Of a DNA stretch of 64,000 nucleotides, positions 48,870-61,545 are shown piece after piece; the first letter of the stretch is position 1; every line of letters begins with the position of its first letter. A program made the translations under genes and the position numbers. The stretch comes from Clavulina sp. PMI_390 (taxonomy: Eukaryota > Basidiomycota > Agaricomycetes > Cantharellales > Hydnaceae): contig WIDE01000007.1 of the NCBI GenBank assembly GCA_015039315.1, positions 105,898 to 169,897 on the forward strand, written 5' to 3'. Below the pieces are notes generated by a model that saw only the letters and a program-made list of their open reading frames with translations, ran no database searches and was not told the origin of the DNA.

Positions 48870-50050
48870 ATGCCACAACTACCCGGAGACTCCTCCGAAC
48901 AAAAATCTGCCTCTGCAACCAATTCCGTCCGCCGGTTCGTCAAAGAGCGACGACGGCGGTTCAGTAAAGCCATCCTCAAATCCCACCGCCTACAATCAAT
49001 CCGTGGTTATGATTTCCCCATCCGAATAAGACCAGTATGTCATGTTTTCTAACTGCTTAGACGAACCTTGGACTCATTGAGCTACGCATGCATCAAGTGG
49101 TTCCTACTGTTCACAGTGTTAACAATGCTACTGTTAGCGTTCATTGGATTCACGAATGTTGCTCGGTACGTCCTCGCTTCGCTATTATCTGCTGCTTTAT
49201 GAGGAGGTTGACGGTCCGTTTTGTTGGATATTGGTGGTTACCCATCTGACACTTGTCACTACGTTTACGTCTTTCGGATCTACCCATAGAGGAGTGCCTA
49301 TCAACGATAAAATACTACATTTCTTCTGCTTGGGATTTGCAACGGGCCTATTCTATTGGTGTTTCGAGCCAGAAGAGTAGGTGCTGTTCATGCTTGTGCT
49401 GCGCATGACTGACTGACTGATCACTGATGAATAATCCTGCCATATCTTCTCGTTCCCAGAGATGCCCGCAGAATATGGTACTGGAGGCACATGAGTCTGA
49501 TTATCACTGGAGTCCTTTGCTTCTTCTTTGGTGGGATAGTCTCGGAGTTCGTGCAGTCATTACTACCAGTGAGTTTTCAACACCAATGTTATTCCTCGGT
49601 CTTTCAATGCAATCGTTCATCTATTCTTTCTCTTTAGTACAAGGTATTCGAAGGTGGTGACGTGCTAGCGAATCTCCTTGGATCGTCATGCGGGCTTGCG
49701 GGTAAGTGGTGACCGCATCAACTTTACATTCTTATTGACGTGGCATTACCTGCTCCCTAGCATCATGGCATCTCGAGCGTTACTACCGCCGGCGAAGAGA
49801 GATCTCGCGCCTGTACGCTCCATTGGATGTCTCCCCAGAAGATTCATTGGATGAAGAGGACGACTCGCCCGAACTTCCAATTTACCATCAAAATGGTGGG
49901 TCAAGTTTCAGCGGCGCTCCTCGTTCTCCGATGACAGCTGGAACACCCATGAGTGGCATACCATCAAAGCCAAAATCTCGGCTACATGACGTTTGGGACA
50001 GTCGGGACGGCGAGGAATTGTTTTCTGTTGGGGATGAAGACTTTGACTAA
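48870..50050 (+). CDS. VanZ-like domain membrane protein
   Basis: Six exons join in frame. A basic head (VRRFVKERRRRFSKAILKSH) precedes a first transmembrane helix, WFLLFTVLTMLLLAFIGFTN, whose exon must be entered at an AAG acceptor near 49100 to keep phase. The core VPINDKILHFFCLGFATGLF fits the VanZ pattern of a conserved Asp-Lys followed by a His in a helix. After it come FEPEEDARRIWYWRH, the helix LIITGVLCFFFGGIVSEFVQ, and FEGGDVLANLLGSSCGLA, a typical VanZ ending with Asp and Asn. The tail is acidic and Ser/Pro-rich and lies outside the membrane. VanZ in bacteria is linked to teicoplanin resistance; the function of fungal proteins is unknown. Confidence 0.8.
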
Positions 50051-50806
50051 CCTCCGAACCGTCATCAGTTGTCACCGTCTGATAAGTTATGTATGTATCA
50101 AATCGGAATATCTGCTTGTTGATCTACTCTAGATGACAATTGCCAAGTTGGGATGGTGATTTCTGCGAAGGAGTGATCAGCAACGAGTCATGCTTGCATG
50201 CAGCGCTCCACCACACCACTGGCTGTATCTGACTATATCAGGACCAACTGGAGCCAGGGTTCTACGCCAAGTACTATAATCACATGTCTAATCGATCGAT
50301 CACATTTTATTCCGTGTATGGAGGGATTAGGACCCTATGAAAAGCCTGGAGTCTGTTCTGGACAACGTGTAAGAACTACCTGATTTGGAATGTGAGTCTG
50401 CAGCAGAGAACGAGAAGAAAGCACGATCGAGCGAAGGTACAAACATCAGTAGCAGGAGAAAAAAATCAGGGAATCAAAACCACTACTGGTATCAAGTCGT
50501 AAAGTCATGCAAGTGCTGGAGTAAATGCAAGACGAGAAAATGCAAGAAATGGAACTCGGCGAGTGGGGGGGAAGCAGAAGAAAATCTGGAGGCCAATTTG
50601 GGAATTAGAAGTAGAGTACGAGTGAGCGTGGTGAAGTAGGGCAGGCAAAACTAGAAAATACATGTGATAATGCGAGCGTGAACAGAACCAAAGACCAACT
50701 AAGGACAGACAAATAATTAGGATTACATAGAAACGAGTGAAGAGCTGAGTCCGAATGGGAGTAATAGGGAAAAGAAAATGGAATGGAGGCAATATATCAC
50801 CACCAA
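50051..50806. other. Convergent 3' region, VanZ-like / seven-helix protein
   Basis: About 0.75 kb between convergent genes. The top strand is purine-rich from about 50395 to 50600. No coding support. Confidence 0.4.
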
Positions 50807-53582
50807 CTATGACGGGGATGCCGTCCCCTTATGTGGACTCTCCAAATCACCAGCTGCCTCAGCATTCGGAGGATGTGGCTCATGACCTGGTTGCTGAGAG
50901 AGCTGTGTCAGTGATGGCATCGGTCTAGGCCCATGGAGAGAACTTTGTCGAGCACGGCTGCTCTTGCTCGATAATGACCGTGGAGGAGTCGCGGGGTACG
51001 TCGAAGAGTGGGGGAAGGAGGTGGGTGGCGCGGAGTTGGGGTCGGAGGGGGGTGATGAAAAGTTGGTCATGGGGGGATAACCTAACGAGGAAGGGGTGAT
51101 TGGAGCGGAATACAACTGTGATGACCGATCCTCGGAGTGCCTTTGCAAAGGGTAAGGGTCAAACCCTGACGGTCCTTCCACTCCGGCGTGAGACAAAGCT
51201 AATGGTGAAGGCGGAGGAGGTGCCCGTGGTCGAGGTGACGGAGGGGCATCCCCGTGATGTTGCTGACTTCTCCGTCGCGAGAATCCGAAACCGATGAATG
51301 CTGATGATGAAGATAGGCTGTGGAAGATGGATGACCTTCGGCGCTCTTTCTGGTGAGAACCAGATTCCCCCGAAGATTGTGAGATCTCGCCAGTGTGCAC
51401 TGGCAAAGACATTTGTCGATCACGCTGGTGTTGCCGTTGGCGTGAATCTCGTTTCTGATGCCTATGAGGCTGCTCAATGGCCGATACCAACTCCATCCCA
51501 AACGAACCTGTAGATTCGATCTGTGAGGTTGGAGGAGGCACCGCTTGGAGAGCCCGCGTAAACGACATCACGCTGGATTCGGATGCTCTAGTAACCATTG
51601 GAGGTCGAGTAGGTTTTGATGAGCTGGGGGAGAGAGGAAGGGGGTAATCGGAGCGCGGGTCGACGCTGAAATCGGGGATGGGGGCTGATGGTAATGTTGT
51701 AGACTGAGGGTTCATAGAATAGTTGGTGGGGAAGAGGGGTGCACCGCCGAAGGAGAATGGAGAAAATTGATGGGGTAGTGAGGAGTTGGTGTTGGCACCA
51801 GAGAATGTTGGGGGAGACAGCGGAGGATTTGACTGTTTGGACCAGTCAGAACTGAAGGAGACTGTCTGAGGTGACGTTCGACCACCATCCACAATGCGAG
51901 CACGATGAGGGTGGGCGACGAGGTCCTCAGGTGGTGCATCCTCATATTCGTCCTCAGTGAAAATGATTTCCTCGTCCGGGTCTGAGTGGCCGGCTTCATT
52001 GTGATCCTCCTGCTCCACCTCCACGGTGCTCCGATCGGAATCGAATCTTGTCGACTGGGGAAACGCGTCTTGAACAAGAACGGACGCCCTGATGTCAAGG
52101 ACATGCCCCTTTGACGATTCATCAAAGTTGCTATGCTTACTATTCGTGGTTGAATTACTCGTTCCACGAAGATGCCTGGAACTGGTGCCTTGGGTAACGC
52201 CATCTTGAGCAAAGTCACCGGCTTTTCGCCCACTCTGGGTGGGACTTGGGCCATCCCACCGCAATTGGGACGCATCGGCGGCTGGAATGGGGACAGGCGA
52301 CCATACGCCCTGTGGGGATTGAGTCGAAGGAGCGGATCGGCGGCGTACCCGACGGATGCGCCGAGACCGTGTGATGAGGAAAATGACGAATGAGTTGATA
52401 GTAACCTGTGAGAGAGAAGCGGGAAAAGTAAAACAAACGAAACATGAGATGTCAGCGTGTGAGACACTCCTGACGGCCAGGGAGTGGATGCCCTCGGCAA
52501 GACGCCGATACTCACATCAGTACCACAAGACATGAGACACAGCCATCCCAATTCTCGCCCTCGGAGAGCAGAGAGAACTGCGATATTGATGGTCGAGGTC
52601 GTTAATGCGACGACGGCGGCACTATTAGCGCGAAGGTGAGCATCAATCTATCAAAGAGTTTCCTCCCTCGGACTTACTATAGAGTTCGAGTCGCCATCTT
52701 TCGGAGACTCGAGTTTACGACGCCCTCCTTCCATAACGGGTAGACGAATAGAGCTGTGAGGAGGAAATTCATGTACCTGTAAAACTCCCGTCAATGGGGG
52801 AAAAAATCAGGGAAAGCGACGGAATAACCCACAGATCGTAACATAACAGCATGAGGCTTGCTGTGAGCTTGAGGCCGATGTAGCATTTGTCATTGCCATT
52901 CTCAGTGATCCCCATAATGATCGCAATCGTGACAATGACCGCGTATTGCGCCTCGCTAAAAATACACCAGAGGTATATGGGTGAGGACCAACGGCGGGGT
53001 TTTTTAGTCGTCGAGGTGAGTTGAATGCTGGACCAGACGACCCAAACGCGTTCGCCTAAATTGGATAGATTGTTGGACAATCAGGTGAAGAACCGACGGG
53101 TGAATCGTGTGATTTTAGTGCGGCGTCAAGGGTATAATGAATATGAATCCAGAGAGGAGCCGCAGGAGCATGAGGCAATACCGAGGGTAGATCAGGCCGG
53201 CGAGTCGAGGAGGAAGTGAGGAAAGGAACCATAGAGGGAGAAGTGATCAAGACTTACTCAGGAAGTTGTATATGAAAACTTTGGAGCTCGCGTACAGGAA
53301 TACGCAACTGAAGAACGCGGCGCTGCAAGCTCCATGGGAGAGCTCAAGGCCGGCACCATGGGTCAAGATCCCCGTGAAGAGCAGGAAGAGAAGCGAGTCG
53401 GAGAATGCAAGTATGACGCTGAGTTTTGCTGCACCAAGTTCTGTCCACCCCCGCCAGGTATGTAGGTTCTCATATGCAGTGCGTCGCGCAAGAACAAACG
53501 TGAGAATGCACGATCCAACAAAATGCATTGTTGCGCTGAGAATCCTTAGCCCGGCGTTGGGGAACGTGATTGGCATCGACAT
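50807..53582 (-). CDS. Seven-helix membrane protein with long disordered tail
   Basis: ATG at 53582 (MSMPITFPNAGLRILSATMH). Hydrophobic helices are read in order: FVGSCILTFVLARR; LSVILAFSDSLLFLLFTGIL; CSAAFFSCVFLYASSKVFIY; after an intron YAVIVTIAIIMGI; LKLTASLMLLCYDL; and a pair reaching LGWLCLMSCGTDV and VTINSFVIFLITRSRR. This pattern with KVWVVW-like and CGTD motifs matches an uncharacterised basidiomycete membrane family that I know only by appearance. From about 52400 down to the stop, some 500 residues are Ser/Pro/His-rich and disordered, with an acidic patch (DPDEEIIFTEDEYEDAP). A receptor-like role is only a guess; no G-protein or rhodopsin signature is seen. Confidence 0.7.
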
Positions 53583-54418
53583 GATGCACAAGTGTGCAAC
53601 TGGGTCGTTTCACGGATCTAGTGGGCTTATAGGGACAATGAGAGCTCGCCGGGGAGGGTCGGCTAGGTAAAGGCAGCGCTGAAAGGGGGGAGGGAGACGT
53701 TAGGGTGTTGATGGCGGCCGGAGCGTCTGTCCGGCGAATGATGACGACGAATGGGGTGAGAAAGAGTTGCAGGGAGCGAGAGATGAGCCCGTGGACGGGG
53801 ACAGCAGCGTCACCGTCAAGGACGTGGGGGACGACGTCGAGCGCGGGGGGGTCGGCGTCGATGTCGAAGTCGAGGGGGACAAGGTCGAGGTCGAGAGGAA
53901 GAATAGACGTGCCGGTTGGGAAGGGAATCGTCGGAAGTCTCCGAGACCGAGGGAAGGCACACACAGGTACGCCGCATGCAAGCTTTTTTTCTTGGGAGCG
54001 GATAGGCACCTAAAAACGGATTAGGCTCACGATTTATTGGCTGGCATTGATATCTCCGCTTCATGTCACATCGCAGATCATAAACTTTGTATTCAGATTC
54101 CCGACTCCGGTAAGTCAATTGATTCATGTAATCACGGCACCTGTAAGTGGAGCACACTAGAGAACTTTCAGGCGGCTATGGGTTCTCGTTACGCAGCTTA
54201 CGCAGGCATGCAATGCGGTATATGGATATATTGAGAGCGAACAGGCTCTGCACCTTCGGTCTGCAATGGTGAGCCTCATTTCAGTTGACAGGGAAGTGCT
54301 TCATTGATCCAATTGTTCCTGCTCCTAAGGAACTGTCCCTGAGGCAAAATACCAGACATGTACATTACAGGTATCGTCAATGTGAACCAAGTACTCAAAA
54401 AAATACAAAACGACAAGG
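53583..54418. other. Gene-free region between two minus-strand genes
   Basis: About 0.84 kb. The left part, rich in G on the top strand (pyrimidine-rich on the minus strand) from about 53640 to 53960, is the likely promoter and leader of the membrane protein. Open frames here are GC-rich shadows without family support. The right part holds the 3' end of the polymerase transcript. Confidence 0.45.
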
Positions 54419-57018
54419 TTATTCTGCACTGACCCGCGCACGTTTCTTTGGGTTTCGACCACGCGGAGACAAGTTCAGAAGAGCTTGTCGCGATCGGGAG
54501 CCACCACTTCCGCTAGTGTCCGATGAGGCCGCCGTCTCGAGAATCATGTCCTTACTTAGGCAATAATCTATGTGTTCATTGAACCCGGCATTGTCAACAT
54601 TGAGGTGTCGCTGGCAGATCGGGCATGTTTGAGGCTGAGTTGCAGCATCTTGTGTGGGGGGTCTATGTTGTGGTTTTCGTGGGGACGACGACTTTGTTGG
54701 TGAACCCGGAGGTTCGAGACCCACCGCCGTTGGGGGTGTTTCAAATGTAAATGGGGAGTTATCTGTTTCGAGATCCCCAGCAATTGCTGGCATTATGGGC
54801 ATTTCAGATGAACCCACATCTCCAGGAACAGCGCTTGAATCGTCCTCATCGTCATCAAACATGTCATCCAGCTCCATTAGCGATGTGTCAGCAGTCATTT
54901 CAAAGTCTTCCTCGTGCTCAAGCTTCCGCTTCTTCGACTTCTCTGCGGCCTGGTCGAAGAACTACAAGTACAGCCAACCATAAGCCAGCAGCCAAGGTCA
55001 CGAGAAGAAAATGACATGCCTTTTCAATGCCATGTGGATTGACGGATGGGCGCAGATCTTTCAGGGATGTCACCCGAATACCCAAAAGTCGTAGCCTGAG
55101 AGGCAATTCCTTGACAAGAAGCTCCTTGGCAATAGGAAGTATCTCTTGTTTGGTAGTTATGTATCTCGAAAGGGCGCGGGCACGCGTAAAGGCTGTGAGG
55201 GTACAATGTGAGTTTTCAGGCACCCACAACAGGGAACACACGGAATTGGCAAAAGCATACTTTGGTGTGTATCGAGCTTGTACTTCAGGGTAATAGTTTT
55301 ACCTGCCCATCCAGATCGCTGCATGTCTTCTTCGAGCTCCTGCGCGATGTGCTCCAGCTTTTCGAGCAAGATGGTTTTATCAGAAATAGGATGAAACGTC
55401 CTTGTGGTAGGGTTTGTGTTAGTTGAGGCTGTGGTACGTTAGGAGGCGAGTACTCACGACTCGACGCCAATACTTTTCCTCCCCTCTCTGCTCGGAGGTT
55501 CAACGACGTTACTCCCAAGCCCTAGATATGCTTGCAACAGTCTCCGAAGCCCAACCGGCAAGATTGATAACTTCTGTGGATCGTTGTCCATTGCTGAGAG
55601 CATAGCGCGCTGAGCGAAAACCTCGCCACAAGTTTGGATGCCAAGCTCTGATAGGACGCGCTCAGAAACTCGGCCGATCCCAGGAACCTAGTAAGCATGA
55701 AAGGACTTGTTATGAGCACTTGAATAGTATAGATCAGGGATAGGTGGTGGAGCCAACCTTGCGAATGGGTAACTCCTTCATGAAGTTGCCAATCACTTCC
55801 ACATTCGGTTGCAAATAATACTGGCCATTGGGCTTGTTCCTGTCGGAGGAAATCTGGAAATGAAATCAAATCCGTCAGGCACTGGACAATCTCCAAAAAA
55901 GGGTCAGTGGGGAGACAAGACCTTGGCCAACATCCGATTGGGGGCGATCCCAGCGCTGCAAGTCAACTGGCTTGCTGCATGGACTTCAGCGCGTAATTTT
56001 TCAACGCATTCTTCTGGCGTGAGTTGATGAGTGTCACAATAGTCGTTCAGTCTGTGACACTGAAGAATCAGATGGAAGACAGTTTTCTATGCAAGGATAG
56101 GACGTACGTGAGGTACGCCTCATCTTGACCCATGATACACATGTCGGGGTCAAACGTTTTGAGAACATCCATCACTTGTTTGGACTTCCCAACCCGAAGA
56201 GTGTGAGTTTATGAAGAAAAGACCAAAATGTTGGAGCGGACGATGCACCTTTTCAACATACTTCTGATAATGAGCACGAACAATGACGAGATGGGGGCAC
56301 AGCTTCTTGGCAATGAAGGCTTATCATCACAAATGTTGTAAAGTTATTATCCAAGACGCGAGCCAAACGGCAAAATAGAACATACTAGCCATCCCTGACC
56401 GAACTCCATACTTTCGTGCCTCGTAGCTGGCTGTTGACAGGACGCCATGACCCACACCGAAGGCTTTTCCCACTAATGATGGGTCTGATAAAGCTTCTAC
56501 GCTTGCAAAGAACGCATCAAGGTCCACATGGCAAATGATTTTGCTGAGATCCCGTTCTCGTTCCAGTTCGGCAATCTACACAGTGCAACCCGCGGTGTGA
56601 GTGTCAATTCCCTCGCAGATGTTGAACCGGTTCGCACCATTTGATCGGCATGCAGCTGGGCTTGCGCTACAAAGGAGGCAGTAATATGAAAAAAAGAGCA
56701 ACTGAAAAGCTGGGAAAACCACGAACCCACGTCCACCATCCCCATCACTTCGTCTCGCCGATGCAGGAGTTTCTTTATTCGCTCTCTCAATTGTTCATCA
56801 CGACGCTTGACCTCCTGAGTTGGGCGAAGGGTTTTATTATGGCATTATCAGATCCATATCATTGGCAACACAGGGCACAGCCTAACCTGAAAGTATTTCG
56901 AGTTTTTGGATGCTTCAGCGATGATACGGTTGGTCTCTTCTTGGTCTCGAGTAACACCAGCTTTTCCAGACGACGGGCCGCCCATTGCTTTGATCAAGGA
57001 AGGGTCGATGGGAGGCAT
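54419..57018 (-). CDS. Y-family DNA polymerase kappa (DinB)
   Basis: Many exons from ATG at 57018 ([20 protein letters not shown]) to TAA at 54419. The N-clasp helices ([32 protein letters not shown]) are present. The first catalytic motif is [20 protein letters not shown] near 56530-56470, the second is [12 protein letters not shown] near 56150-56100, where the acidic pair D-E is kept although the family's usual Ser-Met/Leu before it is Gly-Gln. Then come [27 protein letters not shown] and the little-finger region ([11 protein letters not shown]). The C-terminus carries one C2HC UBZ finger, CPICQRHLN...HIDYC, which binds ubiquitinated PCNA. The enzyme bypasses minor-groove lesions. It is absent from budding yeast but common in basidiomycetes. 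Confidence 0.92.
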
Positions 57019-57355
57019 TTTAAAGAGAGTGGTGCAAATGCACTATGCAGTCGAGTCAATGTGGCCAACCAGTCGATAAGCAAGGTGATAAAGGCTGGGG
57101 CTGCGCTTGAGAGGAGAAGATGATATTCCTAAAGAAGATTATATTTGGGTCGAAAAGAGTTATAGCATCGTTCGGGCCAGACTTCGATGTGGTATGAAAG
57201 CCAAGACGCGTCCAATGTATCACAAGGCGTTGTTGTCGCGTGTGGACGAACGTTGTCACTGTTACGTCAGCATCGGCACAGCTCCCCGCATTCTGAGTCG
57301 CAGTCCCGCCCAGCAACTCGTCCGTCCCCTAAGTCGTTGAAACTCAGTTTTCGTG
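57019..57355. promoter_or_regulatory. Shared divergent upstream region, Pol kappa / BI-1 protein
   Basis: These 337 bp separate two divergent start codons. No TATA element or repeat stands out. Confidence 0.4.
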
Positions 57356-58772
57356 ATGTCGACGAGCAACTATACCGCCGCGCCGCCGGCTTACAACTCT
57401 GCGCCCCCCAAGAAGTACGGTGCTGCTGAGGGCGAGGCTGCTTCGCCCCTCCTGAACCACGGAGGCGCCAGCTCGTCCAATGCGTTCTTCCACCAGGCCG
57501 ATAGCGATATTCCAGATGATTTCCTCTATGGAACGTCTGCTTGGGAAAGCGCGGCTGAAATCAAGAATGGTACGCCTCTATTGTTGAGAGCTCGTCTGAC
57601 AACCCTTACTCATCGATGTGCTCTGGCCCGCAGCATTCATCCAAAAGGTTCGGCATACTTCGATCATTAGGGGTCCGATGGACCTTAGCTCACAATAAAT
57701 GTTCAGGTGTACTCCATTTTGTTTGTTCAAATCGTGCGTCTATTACGCCTTGACGACAACGATGTACTCGAGCGTCATGCTGAAATACGGTTAACGTATA
57801 GCTTGGTACTTGCCTAGTGGGTGGTGTCGTGAGCCGTAGCCCATCCACGATTTTCTGGGTGCAGACACAGTAAGTTGGAACTGCCTTTCAGACTTCGAAT
57901 GGTAACTGACGTGCATACGAAGTGTGTGGGCGTTCTACCTCCCCCTGTTCGGCACTTTGGTCAACCTTGGATTCCTATACTGGAAGAGGCACTCTCATCG
58001 TGAGTCATGATGATGAGTATCATGTCTGCAGGCGTTGGTGAGACTGACCTATCCATGTGTATGGCAGCCTTGAACCTCGTCCTCTTGTCCACCTTTACCT
58101 TGATGGAAAGCTTTACAATCGGAATTGCCATTTCATTCTATGACCAGACAGTTGTTCTTCAAGCATTGTAAGTTTTCGTACAGACAGTACCCAGACATGC
58201 ATGGGTGATTGATCCACATCCATCAGGTTGATCACTCTTGGCGTTTTCTTGGGGTTGACTCTATTCACCCTGCAGTCCAAGTATGACTTTAGCGGCATGG
58301 TGGGTACCTGAATCTGATGATCCACTCTTGGGAGTTTCGGCTTGATTCCCTCCGCTGATGTTCTGCCGAATAGGGTCCATTCCTCTTTGCTGGCCTTATG
58401 GTGATGGTGTTTTCGAGTTTGGTGTCAATCTTCTTCCCATTCTCAAGCACTACCGAACTGTGAGACTATATGCTGGCTTTTCGGCTCACCGGCACGTGCT
58501 GATCGATCTTCGATTAGGTTCTACGGCATCGGCGGCAGCCTCCTCTTCAGTGGATATGTTGGTGCGTGGCCTTTGGCTAATCAGGGAGGCAATCCGTAAG
58601 CTGATGGCTTGTGCAAATCCCTTCTCCCACTTCTTTAGTCTATGATACCTACATCATCACAAAGCGCCTCAGCCCCGATGAATACATCATGGGCGCTATC
58701 TCCCTTTACCTTGACTTCATCAATCTCTTTTTGAGCATCCTCCGCGTTTTGAACGGCGCCAACAGGGATTGA
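57356..58772 (+). CDS. BAX inhibitor-1 / Lifeguard family membrane protein
   Basis: About eight exons. ATG at 57356 (MSTSNYTAAPPAYN) begins a Pro/Ala-rich cytosolic head, then IQKVYSILFVQILGTCLVGG, the first transmembrane helix, and STIFWVQTH. Further helices are NLVLLSTFTLMESFTIGIAI with YDQTVVLQALLITLGVFLGL, FAGLMVMVFSSLVSIFFPFS, and GGSLLFSGYVVYDTYIITKR. The family signature ISLYLDFINLFLSILRVL closes the protein with the pH-sensing Asp pair of this family in the last helices, ending NGANRD. Members such as yeast Bxi1 act as calcium leak channels of the ER or vacuole and modulate cell death. Seven helices are accounted for. Confidence 0.92.
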
Positions 58773-59216
58773 GTTCGGTGAGCGAAATGCCGGTCTATGG
58801 AGCCAAGCTGGGATACCGGAGGAGTGCGCCTCGCTACGGCTCGGCTGCTGATGAAGATAGTCGGCATCATGGGACAATCCTTCGCTTCCGTTTTTTGTAT
58901 ACTACCTATCTACCCGTCAATGTTTCTATACAATCGTTCGATCGTTGGCTGTGCAACTGTTCGCTAATTGGTCAGATGCGCTTGCTTGGAGCCTATCACG
59001 GCCCGAAGACAAGATATCCTGGGATGGCTTGATGCACATGCCTTTTCATTATTATGTTGGCGGCAAGTGGTGACGAAGACCTATCTTTGACAACAATGAC
59101 TCACGAGGCAGCCAAACATATCCGTGTTGGATATATGAGCGCTCGTCCAACTATATGATCAGCTGGACCCTCCCACCGCCCACCACATCTTTCCCAATAC
59201 CCGTATCACGACGTAA
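58773..59216. other. Intergenic region, BI-1 3' end and transcription-factor promoter
   Basis: About 0.44 kb with no coding support between two plus-strand genes. Confidence 0.4.
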
Positions 59217-61545
59217 ATGACCTATGACCATTCCTTAGCCCTTTCGCTGGGAGATGCGTGCCTCGTATGTCGCTCGGATAAGAAGGTGCGAAATTGCGAA
59301 TCCTTTCGGCCGCCACTGCAGGGGGGCCGCGAAATCCGCCACCCATATTGCTGCATCTCACCATTCGTTGGACTTTCTGTAGAGATGCGATGGTCAACAT
59401 CCTATCTGTGGCCGGTGTCTGAGGCTCAACAAGACCTGCATCTTTTCCAAGGGTGTTCATCGTCGCAAACGAACTGATATCCTTGAGGATCGAATAGACG
59501 CCCTTACAGCCCAAATTGCCGCTCTCAGTCGTGGGCATGACCGAACTATCATTGCAGCAAAGCTCTTTGACAAAGTTAAACTGCTCGATAGCGCGCGACG
59601 ATCCGTGGATAGTTCTACAGCCCCTCGCCGATCAGGCTGGATACCTGCTTTCCCTCTCACGAATCAGCCCTATCCTTTGTCCGATTTTGCAGGGGGAAAG
59701 GTTGAATCAGATGAATCACAAGAAGGTTATCGACCTGTCGTCTTACGCTCCAAGATTGAGGATATGTTTGCAAGATGGGACCCAGAGCAGGAGGTTACCC
59801 CAGACATGAAAATGCATCTGTAAGCCGCTCGCGAAATCTTCTCTCTCCCGACCAATTACTAATGGCCCTTTCAACCCAGCGTGTCAATTTGGTTGCCATT
59901 CCGTAATCATTTCCAGTTCTACATGGACCCCGAGCGATTTGTCAGAGCGATCTCGCTCCCAGAAGATCATCCGCGAAGCATGCACCCCTCTCTTCTCAAT
60001 GCTCTATACCTTTCGGCATGTAGCATTGCTGGTGGGGAGCTCAGCCGATACGAACCCATATTCCTCGCGCGCCTTCGCCAGCACCTGGCGGAGCAGTTGG
60101 CCATGGCAGACCGTTTACTTGATTTTATCTGGGCCAACGTCATCCTCACGTCCTATTTCGGGCGGTTGGCAAGGCTCGTGGAAGCTTACGCCACTATCAC
60201 ATCGTGTGCACGATTTGCCATTGCGTGTGGTCTCCCTGGGACGGAACATTCTCCCGAATATCCTAACCTCCCCCTCATACCGCCTCCAGTCGATACCGAG
60301 GAGCAACAAGAACGGGTGCGCATCTTTATGCAAGTGATAGCGCTGTGCCCTTTTAATCATACAGGCTCCGCGCCATAGGTTGACCTATGTCATTCTATAT
60401 ACATGACGGATCGTTGCTTTGCAATCTGCACCGGTTGGCCTCGAGCGTTCATCACCGTACAAGACGTCAGCCGATTTGAGCTGCTTGACGATAGCGCTAC
60501 TGAATCGTCAGGGGTTTCCCCATCAGCTACTATTGTGAGTTATTCAATGCTGTGCCTGAGTGACCGTGGCTGATACTGCTTTGGCCTGCAAGGTTTCGTC
60601 ACCCTATTCTCCGATGGACTCCCCTCTACCACCCTCACCGACTGTACGGGATCCCTTTTCCGCTTCCTGCAGTCGGCGATTGAGCTCCTCTTCATTTCAA
60701 CAGTTAAGTGTGTCATCGCCCTCGCCAAATGGGAATATTCGAGTGTCAGCGATGGTGATCTTTGAGCGCATCGAACTATTTGCACGGAGATTCAGTGGTA
60801 AGTGAGACTTGCATTCGCTTGTCCCGGCAACGGGCGATAAAGTCAGGGCCACTTTCTAGATTCTGGAGGCCGACTTCTTCCCTCTATGAAGGAAGAATGG
60901 AACGAGCTTGACACCGACCTTCGCCAACACATTTCTCGCCTCCCAGCCATCACAGACACATTTGCAACCTCACCCCACGAACATGTCGAGAAAGCCAACC
61001 CAAACTTGATCCCCGCCCACGTGTATACTCAAGGCGCGTCAATCATCCTCAACAGCCTGGTAAGCGATGACAACTACCGCGCCAAAAGAGCCATGCTAGA
61101 TGCTGCCAACGCTTTGGCCGCGCTCGGCAAGCAAATGATGGGCGTAAATGGGCTGCGCACTATCCAGACCTATGTCGAGTCGATCGTACGCATGACCTGT
61201 TTTTGCTTCACACTCACACTCCAATGAAACTTCATGGTCTACTCCACTTTTCCGCCGATAGGGTCATATGCTCAATGCTGCTCGAATATTCGCACGAGAG
61301 CTCAAACGCCCACATGCCAAGCAGGATACTCAATATTTTGCGGACTGTTGTGCTGCACTCTCTGACCTGATTGATTTTTTGGATGACCTAGCCCAAGTGC
61401 ATCCCGTCTGGGGTACGTGGCTCTTGTGGAATCTGGTGTTTCCTCTTGCTAACCTGATATATTTCCCTCAGCTTATGTTCTTGACGATCTTCGCGCAATG
61501 TTACCCGATTCGGCGGATTCACTTGAGCGGCTGATTTCTCTGTAA
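59217..61545 (+). CDS. Zn2Cys6 transcription factor with fungal-specific middle domain
   Basis: Eight exons or so. The binuclear zinc cluster is split by an intron: DACLVCRSDKK then RCDGQHPICGRCLRLNKTC, giving C-x2-C-x6-C-x6-C-x2-C-x6-C. A basic linker (KGVHRRKRTDILEDRI) and a coiled coil (IDALTAQIAALS) follow for dimer binding. The middle homology region begins at the SIWLPFRNHFQFYMDPERF block, continues LLNALYLSACSIAGGEL and LVEAYATITSCARFAIACGL, and after an intron reads DLCHSIYMTDRCFAICTGWP, a core motif of the Fungal_trans domain. The C-terminal part (MLNAARIFARELKR, then SLERLISL at the stop) is helical. The target genes cannot be told from sequence. All splice phases agree. Confidence 0.9.

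Noticed and set aside
53705..54024. GC-rich plus-strand open frame of about 100 codons
   Set aside because: Composition (Gly/Asp/Arg/Val repeats in several frames) reflects the strand-biased leader of the neighbouring minus-strand gene; no splice or family support.
59280..59320. Continuation of the zinc-cluster exon past the KK of the first half
   Set aside because: Reading on destroys the Cys spacing; splicing from GTGCGA to the acceptor near 59380 restores the exact Zn2Cys6 pattern.
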